Source: an uncultured Pseudomonas sp. (lineage in GTDB: Bacteria > Pseudomonadota > Gammaproteobacteria > Pseudomonadales > Pseudomonadaceae). From it: a DNA stretch of 64,000 nt. The notes beneath the pieces were generated by a model. It was not told the DNA's origin. It saw only the letters and a list, made by a program, of their open reading frames with translations, and made no database searches. The stretch spans positions 1 through 64,000 of the forward strand of contig NZ_OX044366.1 of NCBI RefSeq assembly GCF_943846705.1. Reading direction: 5' to 3'. This document shows, piece by piece, positions 25,314-33,467 of the stretch (its first letter is position 1; every line of letters begins with the position of its first letter). The position numbers and the translations under genes were made by a program.

Positions 25314-26078
25314 TTACAACACTTGCCCGTCAACGGCCAAGCTCACGCCGGGCGGCAAGGCGTCGGGGTTATCCAGCAACCAGCTATCGAAGCTGTGGCC
25401 GATATGGGTGAGCACGGTCTGTTGTGGCTTGAGCTGCTCGATCACTTCCAGCGCACGGGTGAGGTCGTTGTGGTTGCGCGGGGCGAAGGGTTGCGGCGCG
25501 CTGGAGCAATCCAGCACCAGCAGGTCCAACGGCTGCTGCCTCAACACCTCGGCACTGGCATCCGGTACGCCGAGGGTATCGGTCAGGTAGGCGATCCGCC
25601 GAGTTAGTCCGCTTTCAGCGACGCCTTGCAATAAATAACCAAAGGTCGGTTTGGAGTGATTCAGCGGCAGCGCCGTGACGCTCAGCTCGCCCAACAGCCG
25701 CCGCTCGAATGCCGCAAACGGCTGGCTGAAATCGAGAATACCGGGGTGTTTATAGAGGTCGGCCAAGCCTTGCGGGTCATCCGGGCCGTGTACGGGAATG
25801 CTCAGCCCCTGCCCCCACCGCAGGTGCAACAAGCCCTGGGCGTGGTCGGCGTGGTAGTGGGTTTGCAGAATGCCGCTGAGGCTATGGGGCGGGAAGCGCT
25901 CAGCCAGATCCGGCAGCCCCGAGTCAATCAGCCAGCGCTGCGAGCCGCATTCGATCAATGCGCTGCAAGGGCCGCGGCGGCGTGCCGGGTAGACCCGCGC
26001 ACTGTCGCAGGCCGCACAACTGCAGTTGTACACTGGCACCTGCCGCGCATCGCCCGTGCCGAGCAGGGTCAGGCGCAT
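25314..26078 (-). CDS. phnP: PhnP, phosphoribosyl cyclic phosphodiesterase
   Basis: 254 residues, metallo-beta-lactamase fold. Start MRLTLLGTGDARQVPVYNCSCAAC carries the structural-zinc cysteines seen in PhnP; the metal site is THYHADHAQGL (HxHxDH), with later LPLNHSKPTF, YLTDTLG and LTHIGHSFD. It opens the 1,2-cyclic phosphoribosyl phosphate made by C-P lyase to ribose 1,5-bisphosphate. Last gene of the phn operon, overlapping phnN by 10 bases. Confidence 0.93.
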   Translation of the reverse strand: MRLTLLGTGDARQVPVYNCSCAACDSARVYPARRRGPCSALIECGSQRWLIDSGLPDLAERFPPHSLSGILQTHYHADHAQGLLHLRWGQGLSIPVHGPDDPQGLADLYKHPGILDFSQPFAAFERRLLGELSVTALPLNHSKPTFGYLLQGVAESGLTRRIAYLTDTLGVPDASAEVLRQQPLDLLVLDCSSAPQPFAPRNHNDLTRALEVIEQLKPQQTVLTHIGHSFDSWLLDNPDALPPGVSLAVDGQVL

Positions 26079-26632
26079 GCGCGGCTGGCCCCATGCAAGG
26101 CCAATAGATTATCCCGCGCCCACTCAAGCGCCCCGGAGTTATCCAAGAGGTGCAGGCCATCACGCTCGGCGGCAGCGGCGTCGAACTGCGCATTTCGCGC
26201 CAGGCGCTGCTCGATCTGCTCGATGCTTTCACGGCCGCGCCTGAGCAAGCGCTCGCGCAGTACCGGCGCCTCGACCGTGAGCAACACGCCGATCAGCGCC
26301 GGGTAACGCAGGCGAGCCTGCGGCAGATAACCCCGCGAGCCATTGACCAACACATCCTGCCCCGCCGCCAGCCAGCCATCGATCTGCCGGGGGATGCCGT
26401 AGGCCAGGCCATTGGCGCGCCAGCTCAGGGCAAATACGCCGGCTTGCTCCTGGGCATCAAACTCGGCGGGAGAAACGCCAATGGCGTCCTCGCCCAAGGC
26501 TTCCGCCGAGCGGGTAATCACCCGCCGCGCGATGACACAACCGCTTTCGGCTAGACGCTCGCGCGCGGCATTCAACAGGCTGTCCTTGCCCGAGCCCGAA
26601 GGCCCCATTAAATAGATCAACCTGCCGCTCAT
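26069..26632 (-). CDS. phnN: PhnN, ribose 1,5-bisphosphokinase
   Basis: 187 residues, guanylate-kinase-like P-loop fold. Walker A GPSGSGKDSLL at residues about 11-18; later VIARRVITRS and LRRGRESIEQIEQRLAR. It phosphorylates ribose 1,5-bisphosphate to PRPP, completing salvage of the sugar from phosphonate breakdown. The start ATG shares its first base with the last base of the phnM stop region (1-base overlap). Confidence 0.92.
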   Translation of the reverse strand: MSGRLIYLMGPSGSGKDSLLNAARERLAESGCVIARRVITRSAEALGEDAIGVSPAEFDAQEQAGVFALSWRANGLAYGIPRQIDGWLAAGQDVLVNGSRGYLPQARLRYPALIGVLLTVEAPVLRERLLRRGRESIEQIEQRLARNAQFDAAAAERDGLHLLDNSGALEWARDNLLALHGASRACA

Positions 26633-27777
26633 CAGAACACCCTTTTGGCTTGTCGCCAGACTTGCTGAATAACTGCATGGCCATCGTGCACCTGCGCCTG
26701 TAACAGGTCGGCACGCAGACCGACGCGAATCTCGCCACGGTCAGTCAACCCGGCGGCCTGAGCCGGCGCCCGGCTGACGGTGGCAATCGCCCGAGGCAAA
26801 TCATAGCCGTTATCCTGTGCGGCCAGCAGTAAAGCTGCCTGCAGCAAGCTCGCCGGGTAGTAATCGCTGGAGAGGATGTCCAGCACCCCATGCTGGGCCA
26901 ACTCGGCGGCCGCAATATTGCCCGAGTGCGAGCCACCGCGAACGATATTGGGCGCGCCCATCAATACCTTGAGTCCCAGCCGGTGGCTGGCCTGGGCGGC
27001 TTCCAGGGTGGTGGGGAACTCGGCGATGGACATGCCATAACCCGCCGACTCCTGCACATGGGCCAGGGTCGCATCATCGTGGCTGGCCACCGATAAGCCT
27101 CGGGCGTGGCAAGCCTCGACAATCGCCCGACGATGGCGGTCGCTGTACTCGATGGAGTTGGCCACCTGTTCCTTGATAAAGGCGTTCATTTCCGCCTCGC
27201 TCAGGTGGTATTTGCCCATGTAGTACTCGCGGTATTTGCTCTCCTGGGCGAACTGGCGCTGCCCCGGTGAGTGGTCCATCACCGACACCAGCGCCACCTG
27301 CGGGTGCTCCAGCAGATCACGAAACACCGCCAAGGTGTCTGGATGGCACAGTTCGCAGCGCAGGTGCAGCCGGTGATCGGCGCGCAAGTGTCCAGCGCTG
27401 GCCGCCGTGGCAATTGCCTCAAGCATGGCCGGCAGCTGCTGCATGCGTTTGCCGCGCGGGTTGACGTCGCCAATCGACAGGGCATCGAACACCGTGGTGA
27501 TGCCCGCCGAGACAATCTGCGCATCGTGGGTCTGCACCGCCGAGACCGACGGCCAGTCCACGCCAGGCCGCGGGCTCATGTACTTTTCCAGATTATCGGT
27601 GTGCAGCTCGACCAGCCCCGGCAGCAGGTAATCGCCGTTCATGTTTTGCGCCTGGGGCAGACGGCTGATGCCCTCCTCCACCTGCGCAATCAGGCCATCA
27701 CGCAGCACCACAGTGCCGACAAACTCCTGCTCGGCCGTGACCACCCGCGCCTGGGTGAAAATCTGTTCAGCTGGCAT
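26632..27777 (-). CDS. phnM: PhnM, alpha-D-ribose 1-methylphosphonate 5-triphosphate diphosphatase
   Basis: 381 residues, amidohydrolase superfamily. Motifs: LLPGLVELHTDNLEKYM (metal HxD type), VDWPSVSAVQTHDAQI, VMDHSPGQRQF, SHDDATLAHVQES and LSSDYYPASLL. It removes pyrophosphate from the triphosphate intermediate before C-P cleavage. The ATG at 27777 has GGAG 7 bases upstream and overlaps phnL by 11 bases; two upstream in-frame starts (27783, 27804) are less likely. Confidence 0.93.
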   Translation of the reverse strand: MPAEQIFTQARVVTAEQEFVGTVVLRDGLIAQVEEGISRLPQAQNMNGDYLLPGLVELHTDNLEKYMSPRPGVDWPSVSAVQTHDAQIVSAGITTVFDALSIGDVNPRGKRMQQLPAMLEAIATAASAGHLRADHRLHLRCELCHPDTLAVFRDLLEHPQVALVSVMDHSPGQRQFAQESKYREYYMGKYHLSEAEMNAFIKEQVANSIEYSDRHRRAIVEACHARGLSVASHDDATLAHVQESAGYGMSIAEFPTTLEAAQASHRLGLKVLMGAPNIVRGGSHSGNIAAAELAQHGVLDILSSDYYPASLLQAALLLAAQDNGYDLPRAIATVSRAPAQAAGLTDRGEIRVGLRADLLQAQVHDGHAVIQQVWRQAKRVF

Positions 27778-28486
27778 ACACATACTCCTGCTGAGTCGCC
27801 GCATCGGGGCTCATGTCGAGGAAGCGATCGGCCACCGCCTCGCGGGCGGCGCGGTCGTGAAAGATGCCGATCAAGGCGCTACCTGCGGCTTTGGCTTCGT
27901 TAATCAGCTCCAGCACCACCTGGCGGTTGACGTCGTCCAGCGAGGCCGTTGGCTCATCGAGCAGCATCAGCGGCCAGGCCACCATAAAACCGCGGGCGAT
28001 ATTCACCCGCTGCTGCTCGCCGCCAGAGAAGGTGCCCGGTGCCAGTTGCCACAAGGCTTGCGGGATATTCAGGCGACTCAGCAGGCTCTCGGCCCGTTTC
28101 TGCGCGTCCACCTTGCTCCAGCCCCGCGCCAGAGCCGGTTCCATCACCACATCCAGGGTCGCAACCCGTGGGATGACCCGCAGAAACTGGCTGACATAGC
28201 CCAGGGTCTGCAGACGCACGGCCAGCACCTGACGCGGCTCGGCACCGACCAGATCAATCCAGGCCCCGTCATGCAGCACGCGAATGCTGCCGCCCGCTGC
28301 CAGATAGTTGCCGTACAGGGTGCGCAGCAAGGTCGATTTGCCCGCGCCGGATTGCCCGTGCAGCACCAGGCATTCGCCAGCGCGCACGCTGAAGCTCAGC
28401 CCGTTCAATACATTCAGCACCACGCCATGCTGTTGGTGCAGGGTGAAGGTCTTGCTGAGGTCAGAGACCTCGATAAGCGTATTCAT
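27767..28486 (-). CDS. phnL: PhnL, ABC-type ATP-binding subunit of the C-P lyase system
   Basis: 239 residues. Walker A GQSGAGKSTLL, ABC signature FSGGEQQRV, Walker B LMLLDEPTASLD. Part of the C-P lyase machinery rather than a transporter; with PhnI, PhnG, PhnH it is needed to form the ribose 1-alkylphosphonate 5-triphosphate. Separated from phnK by an 83-base gap filled by a REP-type palindrome, the only large gap in the GHIJ-P half of the operon. Confidence 0.93.
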   Translation of the reverse strand: MNTLIEVSDLSKTFTLHQQHGVVLNVLNGLSFSVRAGECLVLHGQSGAGKSTLLRTLYGNYLAAGGSIRVLHDGAWIDLVGAEPRQVLAVRLQTLGYVSQFLRVIPRVATLDVVMEPALARGWSKVDAQKRAESLLSRLNIPQALWQLAPGTFSGGEQQRVNIARGFMVAWPLMLLDEPTASLDDVNRQVVLELINEAKAAGSALIGIFHDRAAREAVADRFLDMSPDAATQQEYVYAS

Positions 28487-28506
28487 GACGTACCTCTGTT
28501 ATCCCT

Positions 28507-28558
28507 GCAGGAGCAGCCTTGGCCGCGAACAGCTGATCGCGGCCAAGGCTGCTCCTGC
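28507..28558. repeat. REP-type palindrome between phnK and phnL
   Basis: Two 22-bp arms (28507-28528 and 28537-28558) are perfect reverse complements around an 8-base loop; each arm starts GCAGGAGCAGCC and contains TTGGCCGCGA. This is the form of Pseudomonas REP doublets ('GGAGC...GCCGCGA'). It sits inside the operon, where it may stabilise upstream phnCDEGHIJK mRNA. Confidence 0.8.
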
Positions 28559-28569
28559 AAAAGGTCTCG

Positions 28570-29379
28570 TTAAGGCTGCAGGACGGACGTCACCAGCAAC
28601 TGCGAATAGGGATGCTGCGGATCATCGAGAATCTGATCGGTCAGCCCGGCCTCCACCACATGGGAGCGGCGCATCACCATCAGCCGGTCCGCCAGCAAAC
28701 GCGCCACGGCCAGATCGTGGGTGACGATCACCACGGCCAGATCCAGCTCGCGCACCAGGCCGCGCAGCAGGTCGAGCAAACGCGCCTGCACCGAGACATC
28801 GAGGCCGCCAGTAGGCTCATCCATAAACACCAGACGCGGACTGGAGACCAGGTTGCGGGCGATTTGCAAGCGCTGCTGCATGCCGCCGGAGAAAGTCCGT
28901 GGCAGGTCGTCGATGCGCAGCGGATCGATCTCCACTTGGCTCAGCCAGTCGATGCCGGCTGCGCGCAGCTCGCCGTAATGGCGCACGCCTTGAGCCATCA
29001 ACCGCTCACCGATATTGGCGCCGGCCGACACGCCCATGCGCAGACCGTCGCGCGGGTTCTGCTCGACAAAGCCCCACTCGGTGCGCAGTAAGGTGCGCCG
29101 CTGCGCTTCGCTGGCGCTGTACAGATCAACCAGGCTACCGTCGCTATTGCGGTAGCTGACACTGCCGCGATCCAGTGGGCAACGACCGGAGAGCAGGCTG
29201 AGCAAGGTCGACTTACCCGAGCCCGACTCACCGACAATCCCCAGCACTTCGCCCGGATACAGATCAAACGAAACGCCCTGGCAGCCCTTCTCAGGGCCAT
29301 ATAGAAGGGTCAGGTCACGCACACTGAACAGCGGCTGGGCGGTCTCGCTGTGCAGTTGTAATTTCTCGGCGGCACTCAT
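28570..29379 (-). CDS. phnK: PhnK, ABC-type ATP-binding subunit of C-P lyase
   Basis: 269 residues. Walker A GESGSGKSTLL, signature FSGGMQQRL, Walker B LVFMDEPTGGLD, D-loop QARLLDLL. PhnK binds the PhnGHIJ core complex. It overlaps phnJ by 4 bases (ATGA-type coupling). Confidence 0.95.
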   Translation of the reverse strand: MSAAEKLQLHSETAQPLFSVRDLTLLYGPEKGCQGVSFDLYPGEVLGIVGESGSGKSTLLSLLSGRCPLDRGSVSYRNSDGSLVDLYSASEAQRRTLLRTEWGFVEQNPRDGLRMGVSAGANIGERLMAQGVRHYGELRAAGIDWLSQVEIDPLRIDDLPRTFSGGMQQRLQIARNLVSSPRLVFMDEPTGGLDVSVQARLLDLLRGLVRELDLAVVIVTHDLAVARLLADRLMVMRRSHVVEAGLTDQILDDPQHPYSQLLVTSVLQP

Positions 29380-30263
29380 TGCACAGCCTCCCCGGTCATC
29401 TCAGTGGCATCACGGCGTTGCATGCAGTAATCGGTGTCGGAGCAGACGAAGCGCGTGGTGCCGGCGTCGTCGACAATCAGCTCATCCAGATAGGAATCGT
29501 GGCTGCCACAGAAGGCGCAGCATTCGTCCCAACGCTGTATTGCAAAGGGGTGATCGTCAAAGTCCAGGCTCACCACCCGGGTGTAGGGTGGCACGGCATA
29601 CATGCGCTTCTCGCGGCCGGCACCGAACAGCATCAACGCCGGGCTCATGTGCAGCTTGGGGTTATCAAATTTGGGGATTGGCGAAGGGTCCATCACGTAG
29701 CGCTCGTCCACCGTCACCGGGTAGGCGTAGCTGGTAGCAATGTGGCCGAAGGTGGCGATGTCCTCGTACAGCTTGACGTGCATCACGCCGTAATCTTCCA
29801 GCGCGTGCATGGTGCGGGTTTCAGTTTCCGAGGGTTCGATAAAGCGCAGCGGCTCGGGGATCGGCACCTGGTAGACCATGATCTGATCATTACTCAGCGA
29901 CGTTTCCGGGATGCGGTGGCGGGTCTGGATCACAGTCGCTTGCGTTGTGCGGGTGGTGGTTCTGACCCCAGCGGTGCGGGCGAAGAAGCGCCGGATCGAC
30001 ACCGCGTTGGTGGTGTCATCCGCGCCCTGGTCGATGACCTTGAGCACATCCTCGGCACCGAGGATCGCGGCGGTCAGTTGCATACCGCCAGTGCCCCAGC
30101 CATAAGGCAACGGCATCTCACGGCCACCAAAGGGCACTTGATAACCGGGGATGGCCACGGCCTTGAGCAGGCCACGACGGATCATTCTTTTGGTTTGTTC
30201 ATCCAGGTAAGCAAAGTTGTACCCGGCTTCCGGGGCGCGGGTGATCTGGCTGTGGGCATTCAT
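29376..30263 (-). CDS. phnJ: PhnJ, carbon-phosphorus lyase (radical SAM)
   Basis: 295 residues. The defining cluster motif CX2CX21CX5C is intact near residues 246-278: CAFC, then FVC, then SDTDYC. These cysteines hold the [4Fe-4S] cluster and the catalytic thiol. Other conserved stretches: YNFAYLDEQTKRMIRRGLLKA, PLPYGWGTGGMQLT, DQGADDTTNAVSIRRFF and QTRHRIPE. It splits ribose 1-alkylphosphonate 5-phosphate to an alkane and the cyclic phosphate. Overlaps phnI by 4 bases. Confidence 0.97.
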   Translation of the reverse strand: MNAHSQITRAPEAGYNFAYLDEQTKRMIRRGLLKAVAIPGYQVPFGGREMPLPYGWGTGGMQLTAAILGAEDVLKVIDQGADDTTNAVSIRRFFARTAGVRTTTRTTQATVIQTRHRIPETSLSNDQIMVYQVPIPEPLRFIEPSETETRTMHALEDYGVMHVKLYEDIATFGHIATSYAYPVTVDERYVMDPSPIPKFDNPKLHMSPALMLFGAGREKRMYAVPPYTRVVSLDFDDHPFAIQRWDECCAFCGSHDSYLDELIVDDAGTTRFVCSDTDYCMQRRDATEMTGEAVQ

Positions 30264-31351
30264 GCGCGTTGCTCCTCGGCGGCGGGCTGCTCACGCTCCT
30301 GCTTGCGCAGTTTGCGGATCAGCTCCAGCTCGGATTGGAAGTCGACGTAGTGCGGCAATTTCAGGTGCGAGACGAAGCCCGCCGCCTCAACGTTGTCGCA
30401 GTGCATCAGCACGAACTCTTCCTGCTGCGCCGGGCCTTCCAGCTCTTCGGCGTACTCGGCGGCGCGCAGCGAGCGATCAACCAAGGCCATGCCCATGGCC
30501 TTGCGTTCGGCATAACCAAAGGCCAGGCCATAACCCCGGGTGAACTGCGGGTCGATGCCCTTGCCGCCGACGAACTGGTTGACCATCTCGCACTCGGTCA
30601 CCTCGATAGCACCCAGCGACACGGCAAAGCCCAGCTCTTCCGGCTCCAGCCAAACCTCCAGTTCACCAATGCGAATCTCGCCAGCGAACGGGTGATTACG
30701 CCCGTAACCACGCTGGGTGGAATAACCCAAGGCCAGGAGGAAGCCTTCATCACCACGGGCCAACGCCTGCAAGCGCTGGGCACGGTTGGCGGGAAAATCC
30801 AACGGCTCGCGGGTGATGTCCGGTACCGCAGCGCCGTCATCAACTTCGCGGGCCATCAGGCCTTCCTCGGCGAGAAAATCCAGCACCCGTGGGCAATCAC
30901 TCAGTTCGGCCTGTGGATTGATCGGCGGGCCGGGCTGCTCACCCTCGGCCAGCAAGGCGAAGTCCAGCAGGCGATGGCTGTAGTCAAACGTCGGGCCGAG
31001 TAGCTGGCCGCCGGGTAAATCCTTGAAGGTCGCGGAGATACGCCGGCTCAATTGCATCTGTGTGGTGTCCAGCGGCGCACTGGCGGTAAACCGCGGCAAG
31101 GTAGTGCGGTAGGCGCGCAGCAGGAAGATCGCCTCCATCAGGTCGCCGGCGGCCTGCTTGATCGCCAACGCAGCCAATTGCGGGTCGTACAGCGAGCCTT
31201 CACTCATCACCCGCGCCACGGCCAGGGGCATCTGCTCGCGCACCTGATCGACGCTGAGCTCGGGAATCGCGGTATCACCACGGCGTTTCTTCGCCAGCAG
31301 CAGGTGGGCATTGTCGATGGCGCGTTCGCCACCTTTGACAGCGACGTACAT
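30260..31351 (-). CDS. phnI: PhnI, nucleosidase subunit of C-P lyase complex
   Basis: 363 residues, usual PhnI length. Starts MYVAVKGGERAIDNAHLLLA, a hallmark PhnI N-terminus; other conserved parts include GYSTQRGYGRNHPF, RGYGLAFGYAERKAM and HCDNVEAAGFVSHLKLPHYVDFQ. With PhnGHL it replaces the adenine of ATP by phosphonate. Shares one base with phnH. Confidence 0.96.
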   Translation of the reverse strand: MYVAVKGGERAIDNAHLLLAKKRRGDTAIPELSVDQVREQMPLAVARVMSEGSLYDPQLAALAIKQAAGDLMEAIFLLRAYRTTLPRFTASAPLDTTQMQLSRRISATFKDLPGGQLLGPTFDYSHRLLDFALLAEGEQPGPPINPQAELSDCPRVLDFLAEEGLMAREVDDGAAVPDITREPLDFPANRAQRLQALARGDEGFLLALGYSTQRGYGRNHPFAGEIRIGELEVWLEPEELGFAVSLGAIEVTECEMVNQFVGGKGIDPQFTRGYGLAFGYAERKAMGMALVDRSLRAAEYAEELEGPAQQEEFVLMHCDNVEAAGFVSHLKLPHYVDFQSELELIRKLRKQEREQPAAEEQRA

Positions 31352-31962
31352 CAGGCAGCCTCCTCAGCGTTGAGCAGCACGTGGGTGCTGCGCGGCAGGC
31401 CAATGACTTGCTCGCCAGCGGCGAAGAAGGCGTCCAAACCACGCGGAAAGGCGCTGCGCGCCTGGCGCTGTTGCCAGAAACGGGGACGCAGCGGCAATTC
31501 GACGGCGCGTACGTCCTTGATCCCTGGCCCGCGCCAACGCAGCGGCTCACCGCCCTGCAAGGCATCGAGCTGAATCAGCAAGGTGCAGGATTGGTCCGGG
31601 TAGCGCTCACTGCCGTTGTCAAAAGCCGACAAATCATCGGCACCCGCCTCATCGAGCAAGGCAAACAGCGCCTGTTCGCGCTCGGTAACAATCGGGCAGC
31701 CGCAATGGAACGACAAATTGGCGCGAATCGCCGGGGTATCAAAACCCGGGGCCAGCCACAACGGCGTATCGCCATCGAGAAAGGCCAGGCACAGGGCGTA
31801 GGTGGCCGGCTGCAGGTTGCCCAGGGCCAAGGCACGGTTCAGTGGCTGCGCCAGGCCAGGCTCGGCCAGGGCCTTGAGGGCGCTGCGAAAGCTGGTCTGC
31901 GCATCCAGCACCGGGTCATTGAAGGCCGCTTGCAGCCATTGCGAACTGTTCGCCGCGTTCAT
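31351..31962 (-). CDS. phnH: PhnH, C-P lyase complex subunit
   Basis: 203 residues, standard length. PhnH family features: FNDPVLDAQTSFRSALKALAEPG at the N-terminus, TLLIQLDALQGGEPLRWRGPGI and a C-terminal FPRGLDAFFAAGEQVIGLPRSTHV. It dimerises within the PhnGHIJ core complex. Adjoins phnG (1-base overlap) and phnI. Confidence 0.95.
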   Translation of the reverse strand: MNAANSSQWLQAAFNDPVLDAQTSFRSALKALAEPGLAQPLNRALALGNLQPATYALCLAFLDGDTPLWLAPGFDTPAIRANLSFHCGCPIVTEREQALFALLDEAGADDLSAFDNGSERYPDQSCTLLIQLDALQGGEPLRWRGPGIKDVRAVELPLRPRFWQQRQARSAFPRGLDAFFAAGEQVIGLPRSTHVLLNAEEAA

Positions 31963-32423
31963 CAGTCTTCTCCTCTGACCAGGGTGAAGAATTCCACCTG
32001 GGTAGTTGCGGTTTCTGCCGCCTTGGCGGCCTGTTGCGTTTGCTGCGCGGCAGCCAGCGGCTCAATCAGCCGGCTCAGCCAGTGCGGCTGCTCAGGGCCT
32101 TGCAGGTGCGCATCGGCCAAGGCGGCGAGTTCGGCATGGTGCTTGTCGCGGCCCGCCACATAGCTGTAACCGGTACAGCCATCGGCCAGGCGCACCACGC
32201 AACGGGTCACGGTCATTTCACCGAGGTTGAACGGGCTGCCGGTGCCGCCCATGCGCCCACGCACCAGGGTCATGCCGATTTCCGGCGCGCGAATCAGGCG
32301 GTACTCGGTCTCTTTCAAGGCCGATTCATAGGCCGCCAAGCGGGTGCCGGCACGAGCCAGCACGCCCATCCAGCGCTGACGTGTGGCGATTTGCGGGTCG
32401 CTGTGCAGCAGGTTGCGGTTCAT
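31962..32423 (-). CDS. phnG: PhnG, C-P lyase complex subunit
   Basis: 153 residues. Contains ATRQRWMGVLARA, TLVRGRMGGTGSPFNLGEMTVTRC and GYSYVAGRDKHHAELAALADA, the normal PhnG blocks. The ATG at 32423 follows GGAG by 7 bases; GTG at 32426 is the alternative. First of the tightly coupled lyase genes; the 186 bases upstream, where phnF is expected, hold no intact gene. Confidence 0.94.
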   Translation of the reverse strand: MNRNLLHSDPQIATRQRWMGVLARAGTRLAAYESALKETEYRLIRAPEIGMTLVRGRMGGTGSPFNLGEMTVTRCVVRLADGCTGYSYVAGRDKHHAELAALADAHLQGPEQPHWLSRLIEPLAAAQQTQQAAKAAETATTQVEFFTLVRGED

Positions 32424-32609
32424 CACAGAGCTCCATCAAAGAACGAGCAGGAACGGCAAGCACGCGGCGCGGCGGGCCGATACCCCCAGCGCCACCGGCT
32501 GGCCAGCCAGGTCGCGGAAAAACACTTGCACGCGCAGTAGCCGTGTTCGCGGTACGCCGACTCGGCTTGTTCAGGCAGGTGCATGGGTTAGAACGGGTAG
32601 CCGGCGGCG
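32424..32609 (-). other. phnE-phnG gap, expected position of phnF, no intact gene
   Basis: Only short frames are present: a 53-codon ATG frame (MHLPEQAESAYREHGYC...) and an overlapping open stretch without a start ending at 32436 that reads VFFRDLAGQPVALGVSARR. The latter faintly recalls the end of a GntR/UTRA regulator, but it is too short to prove. PhnF, the GntR-family regulator found here in many phn operons, is absent. Confidence 0.4.
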
Positions 32610-33404
32610 TCAGATAAACTGCTTGCGCAGGCGTTGGGAGAGGATGTCGAGCACGCTCACCACCAGGATGATCACCAGCAGCAAGGCGCAGGTCTGGGCA
32701 AACTGGAAGCCGCGAATCGCCTCCCAGAGGATCACCCCAATACCACCCGCGCCGACCATGCCGACCACAGTGGCCGAACGCACGTTGGACTCGAAGCGGT
32801 ACAGCGAGTAGGAGATCCACAACGGCAGCACCTGCGGGATGACCCCGTAGATCACTTCCTGCAAAGCACTGGCACCGGTTGCCCGCACCCCTTCGACCGG
32901 GCCGGGATCAATCGCCTCTACCGCCTCGGCAAACAACTTGGCCAACACCCCGGTGGTGCCGATAAACAGCGCCAGCACCCCGGCGAATGGCCCCAGCCCC
33001 ACCGCCACCACGAAGAGCATGGCGAAGACCATTTCATTGATCGAACGGCAGGCATCCATCAGCCGTCGAGTCGGCTGGTAGACCCACCAGGGCACGATGT
33101 TTTCGGCGCTGAGAATGCCCAGCGGAATGGCGCAGACAATCGCCAGCACCGTGCCCCAGAGGGCGATCTGCACGGTGACGATCATCTCCTTGAGGTACAG
33201 CTCCCAGTTGCTGAAATCCGGCGGAAAGAAGTCCGCGGCAAAGGTCGCCATGTTGCTGGAGTCGCGAATCAGGCCCAGCGGATTCATCTCCGCGCCCTGC
33301 CAGGACCAGGCCAGCACGGCAAAAAACAGCCCCCAGCCAATCAACTGCGGCCAGGAACGCTTGGCCGATAGCTCAGCCGCAGGTGCGGTAGTCAAAGTGG
33401 TCAT
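32610..33404 (-). CDS. phnE: PhnE, phosphonate ABC transporter permease
   Basis: 264 residues with about six membrane helices (e.g. LIGWGLFFAVLAWSW, IALWGTVLAIVCAIPLGIL, ALLLVIILVVSVL). The permease contact loop appears as EAVEAIDPGPVEGVRATGASALQEVIYGVIPQVLP. Works with PhnC and PhnD to import phosphonates across the inner membrane. Appears intact, unlike the frameshifted E. coli K-12 allele. Confidence 0.95.
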   Translation of the reverse strand: MTTLTTAPAAELSAKRSWPQLIGWGLFFAVLAWSWQGAEMNPLGLIRDSSNMATFAADFFPPDFSNWELYLKEMIVTVQIALWGTVLAIVCAIPLGILSAENIVPWWVYQPTRRLMDACRSINEMVFAMLFVVAVGLGPFAGVLALFIGTTGVLAKLFAEAVEAIDPGPVEGVRATGASALQEVIYGVIPQVLPLWISYSLYRFESNVRSATVVGMVGAGGIGVILWEAIRGFQFAQTCALLLVIILVVSVLDILSQRLRKQFI

Positions 33405-33467
33405 AACGACATCTCAAATGAGCGACAAAGGTCAGCGGCCCGCCTGCAGGCGAGCCGCCCCGAGCCA

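Noticed and set aside
32326..32820. 164-codon minus-strand frame across the phnE-phnG gap
   Set aside because: Overlaps both phnE and phnG in another frame; Arg/Pro/Trp-rich shadow composition.
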